Assembly: GCA_036365515.1 (NCBI GenBank)
Contig: CM070877.1
Span: 16,324,201-16,388,200, forward strand
DNA: 64,000 bases
Direction: 5' to 3'
DNA from: Torymus aiolomorphi
Taxonomy: Eukaryota; Arthropoda; Insecta; Hymenoptera; Torymidae
Part shown: positions 28,401-37,492 of the stretch, piece by piece
Numbering within the stretch: position 1 is the first letter of the stretch
Layout of the letters: each line of letters opens with the position of its first letter
Made by a program: the position numbers and the translations under genes
The notes under the pieces: generated by a model
Seen by the model: only the letters and a program-made list of their open reading frames with translations
Told to the model about the DNA's origin: nothing
The model's database searches: none

Positions 28401-31179
28401 CTCTCTCTCCCTCCCCCATTTTCTTAAAAAAAAGCCCGAAGCGTCGACACGCGAGCGCGCGGCTAAGAAACACCTGAGGCTCGAGGTACAAGAGAGTAAG
28501 AGAATCGATCGCCGGACTTCCTGCACACACACGCGCGCGCGATGACGTTGCCCTCCCGCGATCGATCTCCCTCAGCTTTTTTTCTTCTTCTTACTTCACG
28601 GGAGGGATCTTTTGTTCGCCAGGAGGTGGATGATTCGGGGTTTCGTATTACGGGGCGGGAGGCTTTGTTCGGAGGAATGTTTGCCGCGACATTGGGCGGG
28701 AATCAAGGTGCTGCGGGGGTGGCGGAGATTGTTTAGATTTTTAAGTTGGGTGGTAGCGGGTAACTGCGTTGGAAAGAATCTATCTTTGTAATTGGAAAAT
28801 ATAGAATTACTGGTTTTGGTGATGAATATTTATTGGACGTAAGAATAAATCTCTCGCGTCAAATAGGTACCGATTTTTTATCGTAGTTAAAATTTACTAA
28901 ATGAAGTACGTGATGTCGAAACGGGTATTAGGATAAATTTCTATTTGAAATTCCGTTTTTTATGAAAGGCGTAAATAATCCATTTTTTATGGATACGATG
29001 ATTGATAATTAAATCTGAGAAATCGTTATTTACATGACCGTAACTGCGTTTGGTGTATGTCTTAGAAGTGTTAAAAGTATTCTGGAATTTAAATCAACGT
29101 TCAACAATTGACAAATTAATTAATATACCTTTTTAGTGATCGATTTATTGCCATTAATTAATAAATTAATAATAAATTATGATTGTATAGTTTTAAAATT
29201 TGTTACATATGACTTTATTATTCATGGAACAAATTCATTGTTGTTATAAGGCACACTAATAACAATTTATTTACTAAACCAAGTATGTGATGTCTAAACG
29301 TATAATGGGATAAATATCTATTTCAAATTCAATTTTTTATGAAAGGCGTAAATAACTCATTTTTTATAGTTACGATAAATGATAATTAAACCTGAGAAAT
29401 CGTTATTTACATGACCGTAACTATATTTGAAGTATGTCTTAGAAGAGTTAAAAGTATTCTGGAATTTAAATTCACGTTTAACAAGTGACAAGTTGATTAA
29501 TATACTTTTTTAGTGATCGATTTATTGGCATAAATTAATAAGAAATTTTGATTATACAGTTTAAAATTTTTTTTCGTATGACTTTATTATTCACGGAACA
29601 AATTCATTGTTGTTGTAAGGCATACTAATGAAAATAGTTATACCATACTAATTCATTAGTTTTGATAAAAAAAATATTTATAATAATTATAATATTTTAT
29701 TGATTATTGATTCCTCTGATCATACACAGCAGTATTATCGATATTTTAAATTAAGTTAAGTAAAACTTTTTTATTTTTCCTCAATATAGAAAAGTTTGAA
29801 AAAAAAAATCAATGATAAACACCAGCAGTAAATTATCATATGAAAAATCACATCACTATAGATATTTTAAATAAAAATTAAATGGTTATCGTTAACCAAC
29901 TACTTTTTTGTATAAACGTTATAGATATGAATATAAAAAATGGTTAAATAATTAAAACAACTAAGGAGCAGGGGCGGCGTTTGGTAAAAATTATTTTTTA
30001 CAAGTAAACATTGCCATCCCACGGGTTTATAAGGTTAAAAGCTTTTATTTTAAGAGGAAGCCGCTATTCTTACATAAAACTTGAACTTCCTTGGATCATT
30101 GGATTTGCAGTCTGTGGATTTGAGGTTTCGGGATTTGGATTGAATTTTGGATTTCTGATTAAATTCGTAGGTATGGAATTCCAGACTAGAAACGCCGCCC
30201 CTGCTAAGAAGATATTGTTACCTGAAGGAAATAATTATATGGCTACGTAGAAATAAATCTCTTCAAATATATGAAGAAAAAGTCCATAAAATAAAATTAA
30301 AATTTTGGGCACTCGGATAAGATATTACGGTCTATTAAAAAAGTCACTTCATTTGATGTTGATACAAATTAAACTAGGATGCTCAGCAAAGAGTGTTTTT
30401 CACTTTTAGAGATTTCATTAATTTAAAATAGTGTAAGTGTTTGTCTCTAACGTAGATAGAAAAAAGAATGGAGAGAAACACCACGTAACAATTTATTTGT
30501 CGACGTTTCGAACATTTAATGAAGTTCCTCTTCAGAACTCATAGTTCGATAAATAAGGTGTTACTTTTTTCCATCTACATGCAACATTGGACTGGGCAGC
30601 AACACCGTCAGAGACAAACCCTTACGCTACAACCAAAGCTGTCATTTAAGTCATCATCTTACTATTAATTTAAAATAGTTTTAATTCTTTATAAAAAATT
30701 CTTCTGAATTTTGCTAACAGCTATTTATTTTATCTCTAAATTTAGAATTGGGTTGACACAAAGTCTTGTAAATTTTTGCACTAAATTTGAATTCTATATG
30801 AAAGTTTTACATTAAAAATTATCTCTAAACTTTATCTCTTGATTAAACACTAAATTTTATTTACAAGGCATAATTAACGATGTAAACATTCCTCGATTCT
30901 TTAAGCTTCCAATACCAGTACCAAAGTAAAGCTTTTTCATATACCACACAAAATTTTTCGAAAGAAACCGGCTCAAACCACCTCACTCAACATCCCTCCA
31001 AACTAATTCGGACTCTACTCACGTTCGCCAGGCTGCTTGTTATCGTTGTTTTGATTATTGTTATTGTTCTGTGGATTGGACTTTCCGAACGTCGTGAGCG
31101 CGAGAGACCAGCACGGCGTCACCAGCGCCAGCACCACAAGTCCCACCACAAACAGCTGGCTCTTCGTTCGGCCCCTCAT
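14288..31179 (-). CDS. Small secreted or GPI-anchored protein with two EGF/EB-like modules (copy B gene)
   Basis: Exons 31023-31179 (signal peptide), 24374-24529 and 18303-18440 (one six-Cys module each) and 14288-14358 (hydrophobic end, stop TAA) join in phase 1 throughout to 522 nt, 173 residues. The N-terminus MRGRTKSQLFVVGLVVLALV is a good signal peptide, followed by an Asn/Gln-rich linker. The modules follow C-x5-C-x5/7-C-x12-C-x-C-x10/11-C. The second has an N-x-T sequon. The last exon starts with small residues at the junction (S-G-T) and ends in an apolar stretch (SALSLVASLLLAGSV) with no tail, typical of a GPI-anchor signal. I do not recognise the orthologue. The introns are long (6-7 kb and 4 kb) and full of inserted repeats. 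Function unknown; an extracellular surface or adhesion role is only a guess. Confidence 0.7.
14700..15327. other. Non-coding, nothing recognised
   Basis: AT-rich sequence downstream of the copy B gene on its strand. No frame with coding character, no splice-linked exon and no repeat shared with the rest of the window was found. Confidence 0.5.
15328..15760 (-). repeat. Dispersed repeat with (TG)n core, reversed copy 3
   Basis: Starts with hairpin GCTTCCTCAAAGAGGAAGC (15328-15346), then the tail, a TG tract at 15450-15539, and a segment with ATCGACCGATTTAAATCG. This is the reverse of the order in copies 1 and 2. The modular body is missing or lost beyond about 15760. Reading frames across the TG tract (Cys-Val or His-Thr repeats) are artefacts. 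Confidence 0.65.
16020..16120. repeat. Hairpin with GCTTCGCTCGG-type loop
   Basis: TTTACCTCATGCGAC and GTCGCATGAGGTAAA face each other around CTCGCTTCGCTCGG. A related loop word occurs in the element at 23210-23577, so the two may be relics of related non-autonomous elements. Confidence 0.5.
16983..18172. mobile_element. Foldback element with 28-bp repeats in its arms
   Basis: The ends ATATCGTCGCCTCCGAATAG and its complement bound a near-perfect inverted repeat with arms of about 500-600 bp and a short unique centre near 17475-17565. Next to the ends the arms carry tandem 28-bp units (GAGATAACGCCTTCTACGAG plus 8 bp): about two on the left (16998-17052) and about six on the right (17998-18150). 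The unequal number accounts for the longer right arm. No coding capacity. It lies in the last intron of the copy B gene. Confidence 0.85.
18303..18440 (-). CDS. Second Cys-rich module exon, copy B
   Basis: 138 nt, acceptor TATTTTTCAG, donor GTCAGT, phase 1 to phase 1. Encodes C-x5-C-x5-C-x12-C-x-C-x11-C with the sequon NAT. Nearly identical to exon 6128-6265 until the last few codons. There the duplicate reads RDCM and this one MQCS just before the splice, so the residues at the membrane junction differ. Confidence 0.75.
18545..24060. other. 5.5-kb insertion-rich intron with no supported gene
   Basis: Absent from the same intron in copy A. It is mixed: a GC-richer patch at 18.95-20.1 kb, AT-rich filler at 20.1-22.5 kb, a second G/C-richer patch at 22.5-22.8 kb, and a repeat relic at 23.21-23.58 kb. 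The longest frame (19095-19463) has no recognisable domain. A short frame at 20029-20124 begins in an ideal start context (GCCGCCACCATGA) but encodes only 31 residues. Confidence 0.5.
23210..23577. repeat. Repeat relic with GGGAATAAAGTA ends
   Basis: Contains opposed CTTTATTCCC and GGGAATAAAG words, a hairpin around CTCGAGCGAGCGTAGCGAAG, and a 95-bp end (23481-23577) that recurs almost unchanged at 57113-57210. Probably a non-autonomous transposon with one solo end 34 kb away. Confidence 0.55.
24374..24529 (-). CDS. First Cys-rich module exon, copy B
   Basis: 156 nt, acceptor ATATTTCCAG, donor GTGAGT, phase 1 to phase 1. Encodes C-x5-C-x7-C-x12-C-x-C-x10-C. It is one codon shorter than its duplicate at 6703-6861 and differs at many residues between the cysteines, while all six Cys are kept, consistent with selection on the fold. 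Confidence 0.75.
24614..28890. other. First intron of the copy B gene, 5' side: no gene seen
   Basis: Mostly AT-rich. A (TC)n tract lies at 25445-25472 and GC-rich patches at 25.4-26.0, 27.1-27.7 and 28.25-28.75 kb. Open frames in these patches occur on both strands and lack coding signatures. I see no exon or RNA gene I can support. Confidence 0.5.
28892..29632. repeat. Tandem direct duplication, two units of about 370 bp
   Basis: 28892-29265 and 29275-29632 share long blocks, including ATGAAAGGCGTAAATAA, ACATGACCGTAACT and AGTGATCGATTTATTG, with scattered substitutions. It is an older tandem copy in intron DNA, without coding potential. Confidence 0.8.
29969..30203. mobile_element. hAT-type MITE with 8-bp target duplication
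   Basis: Inverted ends CAGGGGCGGCGTTT (14 bp, exact) enclose 235 bp. They are flanked by CTAAGGAG (29961-29968) and CTAAGAAG (30204-30211), an 8-bp target-site duplication with one mismatch. Ends starting CAGGGGCGG with 8-bp duplications are characteristic of hAT elements. No transposase, so non-autonomous. Confidence 0.8.
30204..31022. other. Intron sequence, nothing supported
   Basis: AT-rich. A segment at 30470-30640 contains GTCGACGTTTCGAAC and GAAGTTCCTCTTCAGAAC words that look like a short repeat relic. No exon was recognised before the signal-peptide exon donor at 31022. Confidence 0.45.
31023..31179 (-). CDS. Signal-peptide exon shared by the Cys-rich cassettes
   Basis: ATG at 31177-31179 follows AGGAAAG. 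It encodes a basic start, an apolar core (LFVVGLVVLALV), a likely cleavage site near the SLA of CWSLA, and an Asn/Gln-rich stretch. Donor GTGAGT, phase 1. The phase matches the first module exons of both cassettes (24529 and 6861). It is the only convincing signal-peptide exon on this strand between 7 and 31 kb. Confidence 0.7.
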
Positions 31180-31255
31180 CTTTCCTCTCGTCAACTTTTT
31201 TTACAAAACCACACACGTGCACAATCGTCAATAATAATAATCGCCTCTTCTTCTT

Positions 31256-31286
<31 letters not shown>

Positions 31287-31354
31287 TTTATACCGATGAG
31301 GATTACTCTCGCATCTTACGCCGTGCGTGCGTGCGAGGGTGTACCCGTGAGCGG

Positions 31355-31391
31355 ACTGCGCGTGGTCGAGCTGCCGCCGGGGCTTTTAAGA
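31355..31391 (-). promoter_or_regulatory. Candidate core promoter of the Cys-rich protein gene
   Basis: On the minus strand a TATA-like TTAAAA at about 31384-31389 lies some 30 bp before an initiator-like GCAGTCC (A at 31357). The predicted 5' UTR of about 178 nt contains a GAA run (31248-31283). Spacing is right for a TATA/Inr promoter; no other evidence. Confidence 0.35.
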
Positions 31392-31499
31392 CCTCGGAAG
31401 CGTGTGGCGTTATAGTAGCGCACCCCCTACTACTACTACGGAGAGCTGGGACGACGATTTCGCGTGACGCTGTGAGCGAGCCGACGAGCAAGAGCGGCG

Positions 31500-32100
31500 A
31501 TTAGAAGGGCTCGCCCAGTATAGTATAGAAAGAAAGAGAGAGATCGATTAACGCGAGCGCGCCGAGACGACGATCGAGAGATGCTCGCTGATTCTAGGAG
31601 CTCGTAGCATAGAGAGGGAGAGAGGAATTGAGTTGGGATTACCAGAAAGTCCTTTTTTTTATTATTAGAGATGTTAGATGAACTTTTGATGATTAAAAGA
31701 TGACGCAGTAGTCGGGGCGGTTTTGAGAAACAAAATAGCCTTGGGAAAACATTGCTACCGTTAGTTTTCTAAAATTTTTAAAAGATTCTTGCCGAATTTT
31801 ATTTAATAAAAAATACTGATAATTCTATTAGATAGCCGGGAATATTACCGTGGAAATTTTTTATTATAATGCTGCTTTTGTTTTTAATGAATTTGCAAGA
31901 AATTTATCCAAACATTAATATCATAATCAAAATTTCGGATAAATATGCAAGTATTGCAACAATAATAATAATACAGCCCCACAAAAAAAGAAAAGGTTCT
32001 GTACTTTAGATCGGACTATCATATCTCGGTGTATTTTGGCCCCCTAAGTATGATTCCAAGGTCAGAATTCGTCCACCACGTATCATTAGGTATAAGATTT
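31500..32100. other. Intergenic, nothing supported
   Basis: Purine-rich DNA upstream of the signal-peptide exon grades into AT-rich sequence. No reading frame or repeat shared elsewhere was recognised. Confidence 0.5.
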
Positions 32101-32440
32101 TTGAGATATCTTAAAAAACAAAGTAAAAACAATTTTTTTTGTTTATCTTTTCTACAAAACAATGTAGCATTGTTTGCGCCCTTCAAGACCAACTTTACAC
32201 CATCCCTCTACAATTTTTTTTCTCGGAGATCTGAATATGTAAATTTCGAGATAGAAATAAAAAATTTGATTTTAAGAGATATGTGCGAGTTTACAAAATT
32301 CAGGTAATTAGATCTTGGAGAAAAAAAATTGTAGAGGGATGGTGTAAAGTTGGTCTTGAAGGGCGCAAACAATGCTACATTGTTTTGTAGAAAAGATTAA
32401 CAAAAAAATTGTTTTTATTTTGTTTTTTAAGATATCTCAA
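32101..32440. mobile_element. 340-bp foldback (inverted repeat) element
   Basis: TTGAGATATCTTAAAAAAC at the left and its complement at the right bound arms of about 140 bp that match almost base for base. They include GAAGGGCGCAAACAATGCTA and its complement. The centre is about 60 bp. It has no coding capacity and sits about 80 bp from the truncated end of the pseudogene at 32523. Confidence 0.8.
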
Positions 32441-32522
32441 TAGTATATTACGTACCTAGGCCGGGAAGTAGGATATTAAATTCGCGTGTAGACTGCCGTC
32501 CGAGGCGAAGCTGAGGGCGTTG

Positions 32523-33490
32523 AAGATTTTGATTCGTCGCTGTTCTTATTGTCCCTATTGTTCTTATTGTTGCACAGGTTTTGTGATTGTAGTAAGTCCA
32601 CTTAGGTTTCTTTTCCTCAGAGGAATATGAAGAAGAACTTCAATGGTTACTGTCAGCTTCTCGCTTTTTTCTTTGGTCCTTTATCTCCTCCGATGACTCT
32701 TCGCTACTCTTCTGTCTGTTTTCGCTTGCTTTATCCTGTTTCTTCTCTAAACTATGCTTCTGGTCTTCCATAATTTTGTTCGACTCCTGGACAAGCTGTT
32801 CCTCAGAGGACTCCTGCGAGGATCTGTCACCAGGTTCCTCTGCTGACCTTACCACTCATTGCTTATTTTTCTTCTCTTCAGAGGACTTTGCTTGTCTTAT
32901 AAGCAGATTTAGCTACTCTTTCCTTCTTTTCCTCAAATGACTCTTCGCTCGTCTTATTGACTGCTTTTTCTTTCCTTGCACTCTCTTGATCCCCTATGAG
33001 TTTGTGGGGATGCAAAACGTAGAAGACTGGGAACGAAAACTAGAACACTGCCTTCGCGTTATATTCTAAATTTCCATTAATTCAAATTTATATGATGTGA
33101 ATCTTATCAAACAGTGAGTTGACCAAATTCTGGAACTCCTTTTTGTTCTGCGGTCTCTTTTCCAAAGGCATATTTTCGTTCTTCGACTTCAACATTATGC
33201 CTCTGCGCAACTCTTTTTCCCAAAAAGTAAACGAATTGGGCTCAAAGGTGCTGCTTTCCTTGACCGCTCTTGAGACTCTGCGATGTCCACTGTTCACCAT
33301 GTTGATGATTCGTGAAATGTTGTTAAATCTATCATTGGCCATGAGAGTGGACTCGATGACATGGATGCGCCATAAGGAGTAGACCAAGAGAATAACTACG
33401 ACGATGTAAGCGATAAAGCGTATGGCGCGTAAAACTGTGTAGCTCGCGCCGCTATATTGCTGGTCTTCGTACTCTGGAAGTTCCATCTTG
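32523..33490 (-). pseudogene. Broken copy of the Ser/Glu-repeat membrane protein gene
   Basis: Matches the second exon and the upstream intron of the gene at 51458-53673, with homology continuing to about 33905. The membrane segment (residues YIVVVILLVYSLW) and the MANDRFNN block survive. A frame break follows FDKIHII, the 19-residue repeat array has shrunk to about one unit, and a stop follows EADSNH. The splice acceptor region (about 33 bp) is deleted. Because intron sequence is included this was a DNA copy, not a retrocopy. Confidence 0.85.
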
Positions 33491-33914
33491 AGTAGGGCCG
33501 AGCGGTGGTCACTTGAGTTGTTATATATTAAATTTTTAATAATTTTACCCTAGTTATTATACGCTCTTTCTTTTTGTCAACTCAAAAATTAGATGACCAA
33601 CAAACGAATTTTCGTCTTTATTCAAAATGTCGAGCAAAATGTACTAGAAAGAAATATATTTTTATGGTTTTGAAAAAAATGTGATCTGTATTTATTATTT
33701 TTGCATCTTACATCAGATACAGATTTTCTTCTCAACGTTTCAAAATAATGAGAATTAATTTTATAAGAAATAATTCTTATTTTAGATTTTCAAGTAAAAG
33801 TTAACGTCCTAAGAAAAACAACGAGATTAAGTTGTCAATTAAACGTACGGTTCACATCAATCACAATCATCAAGAAGTCACAATAAATTGTATTCCAGAG
33901 AGATACAAAAATAA

Positions 33915-34195
33915 GCCAAATGATTATTTAAATAATTTTTAAACCCAAGTAGGCAGTGGATATGAGGTCCACGCATATAAGGGAGTCATGTAGATATTAA
34001 ACATAAGCAAAACGGTTCTTTAAATAATTTTTAAACCCAAGTAGCCGGAGGACGCGAGGACCACGCATATGAGGGAATTACGCAGACGTGCAACAATGAC
34101 CAAGAAAATTATTTAAACAATTTTGAAACCCAAGTAGCAGGGGGCGACGTAAGCAAGACTATTATTTGAATAATTTTTAAACCCAAGTAGGGATT
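33915..34195 (-). repeat. 92-bp satellite units, reverse orientation
   Basis: About three units recognised by AATTTTTAAACCCAAGTAG at about 92-bp spacing, inverted relative to the array at 34853-38755. The arms face each other across about 650 bp of unrelated sequence (34196-34852). Confidence 0.8.
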
Positions 34196-34852
34196 AGTAA
34201 TTAATTGTAAAGTTAACGTTTTTAGCGACATTTTTTTATTTCAATTATTTATTTATTTTTTATTTCAATTTATCACAATATGACGTTAGGATTCGGGTAC
34301 TTCATTCAAGCAAGTTTGGTGGGTATTTATCATTTCATGTTTTTACAATCGGCTACTTAGCGTTACCTGACAGCTGATGTGCAACAATTAACTAACAATT
34401 CCGTCAGCTACAAAATATCGATTTGCCTCATATTTCGTGGATATTGTAAGCTAGATCGGTTAGCGGATAGAATAAAATCTCAAACTAAATGAAGCATTTA
34501 CGAAATTTATCGATTTTTCTCATAAATGAACGGCAGTTAAGGATAATGTAATCATTCTAAAGTAATATAAAAATTCTGTTTAAATGGCTATTTGTCAATA
34601 AGTTTTATTATTCATTTAAAATTCTAAAAAGGTCAGTAAATACTATCCTATACATTTATTATCATTGATAATCAAACTAAATATATTGAAAAAAAGAAAT
34701 TTTCTTTATAAGTTTCTGCAGAGGTGCCAACTTAAATTTTCACGAAAAAAAAATTGCCGAGATAGGATGTTTTCCAAATCTCAGCGAAGTAACACGTTTT
34801 TCAACGCGTCTTCGAGATAGCATCCTTTTCCTCTAACCCGATGAATTGTTTA
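34196..34852. other. Centre between opposed satellite arms
   Basis: No gene seen. The right part (34718-34850) has TGCCAACTTAAATTTTCACG and CGAGATAGCATCC words. These resemble, without matching, the CAACTTAAATTTGAGCC and GAGATAACGCC words of the foldback at 16983-18172, which suggests a related foldback family. Confidence 0.5.
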
Positions 34853-34991
34853 AATAATTGTCTTGGTTATTGTTGCACGTCTGCCTAATTCCCTCATCTG
34901 CGTGGTCCTCGCGTCCCCCGGCTACTTGGGTTTAAAAATTATTTAAATAATCATTTGGCTTATTTTTTCATGTTTACATGACTCCCTTATA
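34853..34991 (+). repeat. 92-bp satellite units, left part of the split array
   Basis: About 1.5 units in the forward orientation, cut at TTATA by the transposon at 34992. The array resumes at 37493. Confidence 0.8.
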
Positions 34992-35603
34992 CAGGGTGTG
35001 TCATTTTAATTGACGCACCCGAAAATTTCAAAAACGGCGTCTCCTAGAAAAAATGATTCAAACAAAAGTTGTACGGTAAGGAGGGGGCCAACTGATAATG
35101 ACCTTCACTTTGACCTTGAGGTCAAGGATCAAGGTCATTCGAAGGTCAAATCGATTTTTTGCATAGGAACCCCCACTTTTGACCCCGGAAATGGAAAGAG
35201 CGGCAAATTTTACATTCAAATATGACCTTGACCATAACTTGAAATTTAATATTTAAGGTCATTCTAATGTTTAGATTGATCAATGTATCCATTTCAAAAA
35301 CTACGCATTCAACCATTAATCACAAACTTTCATCTTAAGTGACTTCTAATAATTATCAATAACCAACTTTTACCTAAGGTGACCACTGGTGATATGATTT
35401 CTCTTTGCGAACTTAATCTCAAGTGAAAGGCATTTAAAATTTTAATTAAAGGAGCAGTTTGCGCATTCAGTTAATACGATAGACATACATTATTTTGTGG
35501 AGTCTCCGCTCTTTATTGTCCACGGTTCAATAATTTGTTCTTAAGTTTTAATTATAATTTTTCATTTTGCTTCCAATTTAACAAAAATTTTTTGTCAAAA
35601 ATT

Positions 35604-36662
35604 ATGGCAGACTACCCACCAGCTGAAATTGTTGATATGTTGATAATTTTCGGTGAATGTCATGGTAGTTACCGAGCTGCTGCTAGACGATATTCAGAGC
35701 GTTACCCAGATCGGCGACATCCGAATGACAGAACCATTCAAAGACTAAAGTTGAGAGCTCAGAATGGCCACTTAAGTCGACAACGTCCAAGTCGTGTACA
35801 CGACGAAAATGATACACGTGTTCTTGTAATTTTAGCTTACATTCACCTAAATCCGCACACAAGTTGTCGAATCATTTCAAGAGAGTCAGGTATTCCTTTT
35901 AAAACTGTTTCAAGAATTATCAAAAAAGTGAAATTCCACGCATATTACATAGTATTAGTGCAAGCCTTAACTCCCAATGATCATCAAGAGCATTTAAATT
36001 GTTGTAATTGGGCTTTACAAAAAATTGAGGAGGACCATGACTTCTTTAGGTTGTAATGTTTAGCGATGAAGCTAATTTCAAAAATAACGGCGAACTTAAT
36101 AGACACAATTTCCATTATTACTCAGAGGTTAATCCTCATTGGTATCGACAAGTTGATAACCAACACCATTGGAGTCTAATGGTCTGGTGTGGCATCGTGA
36201 ATGGTTATCTAATTGGCCCATACTTTTTTGATAGAAATGTAACAGGAGCCATTTTTCGAGAGGTGCTTAGTGAGCACTTACCTGGTATGCTTGAAAATGT
36301 TGATTTGGCAACGAGACAAAGAATATACGTTCAATTAGATGGTGCAAGGCCGCATTATGCACGAATCGTGCGGGACTTTTTGAATAACATGTATCCGCAA
36401 AGATGGATAGGACGAGCAGGTCCAATTTCTTGGCCTGGCCGATCACCTGATATGATCTTGATTTTTTTTATGGGGATTCATAAAAGATAAAGTGTATGAG
36501 GAAGCACCAACTACAAGAGAAGACATGAAAAATCGAATAAGAGAAGCTTGTGCGGCAATTCCAAGAAACGTACTGCTGAAGACTGTTGATAATTTTCAAA
36601 TTAGAATCAACTTATGTCTCAAAGCTAATGGTCCTAACTTTGAACAACTATTACGAGGTTGA
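35604..36662 (+). pseudogene. Transposase of the IS630/Tc1-mariner superfamily, two frame breaks
   Basis: Cuts and joins DNA at the inverted repeats in active relatives. An N-terminal helix-turn-helix region (SYRAAARRY, then DRTIQRL) leads to the catalytic core with FSDEANF (first Asp), QLDGARPHY (second Asp) and RSPD followed by LDFF and LWG in shifted frames. In relatives with this motif layout the third acid lies about 41 residues after the second, so a DD41D-type enzyme is likely; the deletion here hides the exact spacing. Frame breaks lie near 36053 (a stop just before the first Asp) and near 36460. The start is ATG at 35604. Confidence 0.85.
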
Positions 36663-36690
36663 CATTGATTGATATTGAAAAAGTAAATTA

Positions 36691-36938
36691 CTCCGGAACG
36701 TGAGAGGCGAGGGGACTCACGGAAACAGAAAGCACCTCGGAACGTGAGAGGCGAGGGGACTCACGACAACAGAAAGCACCCTGGAACGTGAGAGGCGAGG
36801 GGACTCACGACAACAGAAAGCACCCCGGAACGTGAGAGGCGAGGGGACTCACGACAATAGAAAGCACCCCGGAATGTGAGAGGCGAGGGGACTCACGACA
36901 ACAGAAAGCACCCCGGAACGTGAAAGGCAAGGGGGCTT
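36691..36938. repeat. 44-bp tandem repeats inside the transposon
   Basis: About 5.5 units of CGGAACGTGAGAGGCGAGGG plus 24 bp, with few differences, between the transposase stop and the right inverted repeat. They are GC-rich within an AT-rich element. Each unit has GTGAG and CTCAC as a small hairpin. Confidence 0.85.
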
Positions 36939-37492
36939 AGAAAAATTGAGCACTCCAACGAAATACTTTCCTATCACGTCTACGTCGTTCTGTCTGGGTA
37001 AAGCTGGAATAGGTCTTTGTCCTTCTTGGATCTCTTCGATCTTTAGCCTGGATCTTGACGTCTATGTCAAGGCCACATCTTAATATTGACCTGAAGATCA
37101 ATATCATGGTCAGTTGCCCCCCCCCCCCCCTACACTCAGCTTTTGTACAAAACATTTTCTTGTGTAGGCTGTGTAGTTTTCCAAATGTTTGAATGCGTTG
37201 ACTGGTTTCCTTCTTTACATTATGTTGACCTTTGAGTTTGAAATTAGGGTCAAGGTCATATTTGAACGTAAAATTTGCCGCTCTTCCCATTTCCGGGGTC
37301 AAAAGTGGGGGTTCCTATGCAAAAAATCGATTTGACCTTCAAATGACCTTGATCCTTGACCTGAAGGTCAGTGTGAAGGTCATTATAAGTTGGCCCCCTC
37401 CGTAGCCTACAACTTTTGTTTGAATCATTTTTTTCTAGGAGACGCCGTTTTTGAAATTTTCGGGTGCGTCAATTAAAATGACACACCCTGTA

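Larger units (their letters stand above)
34992..37490. mobile_element. IS630/Tc1-mariner-like DNA transposon, 2.5 kb, inactive
   Basis: Inverted repeats of about 250 bp start CAGGGTGTGTCATTTTAATT. They are nearly identical at both ends and flanked by the TA duplication of this superfamily (34990-34991 and 37491-37492). Inside are a broken transposase (35604-36662) and a 44-bp tandem repeat array (36691-36938). It inserted into the 92-bp satellite, splitting a unit. Confidence 0.9.
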
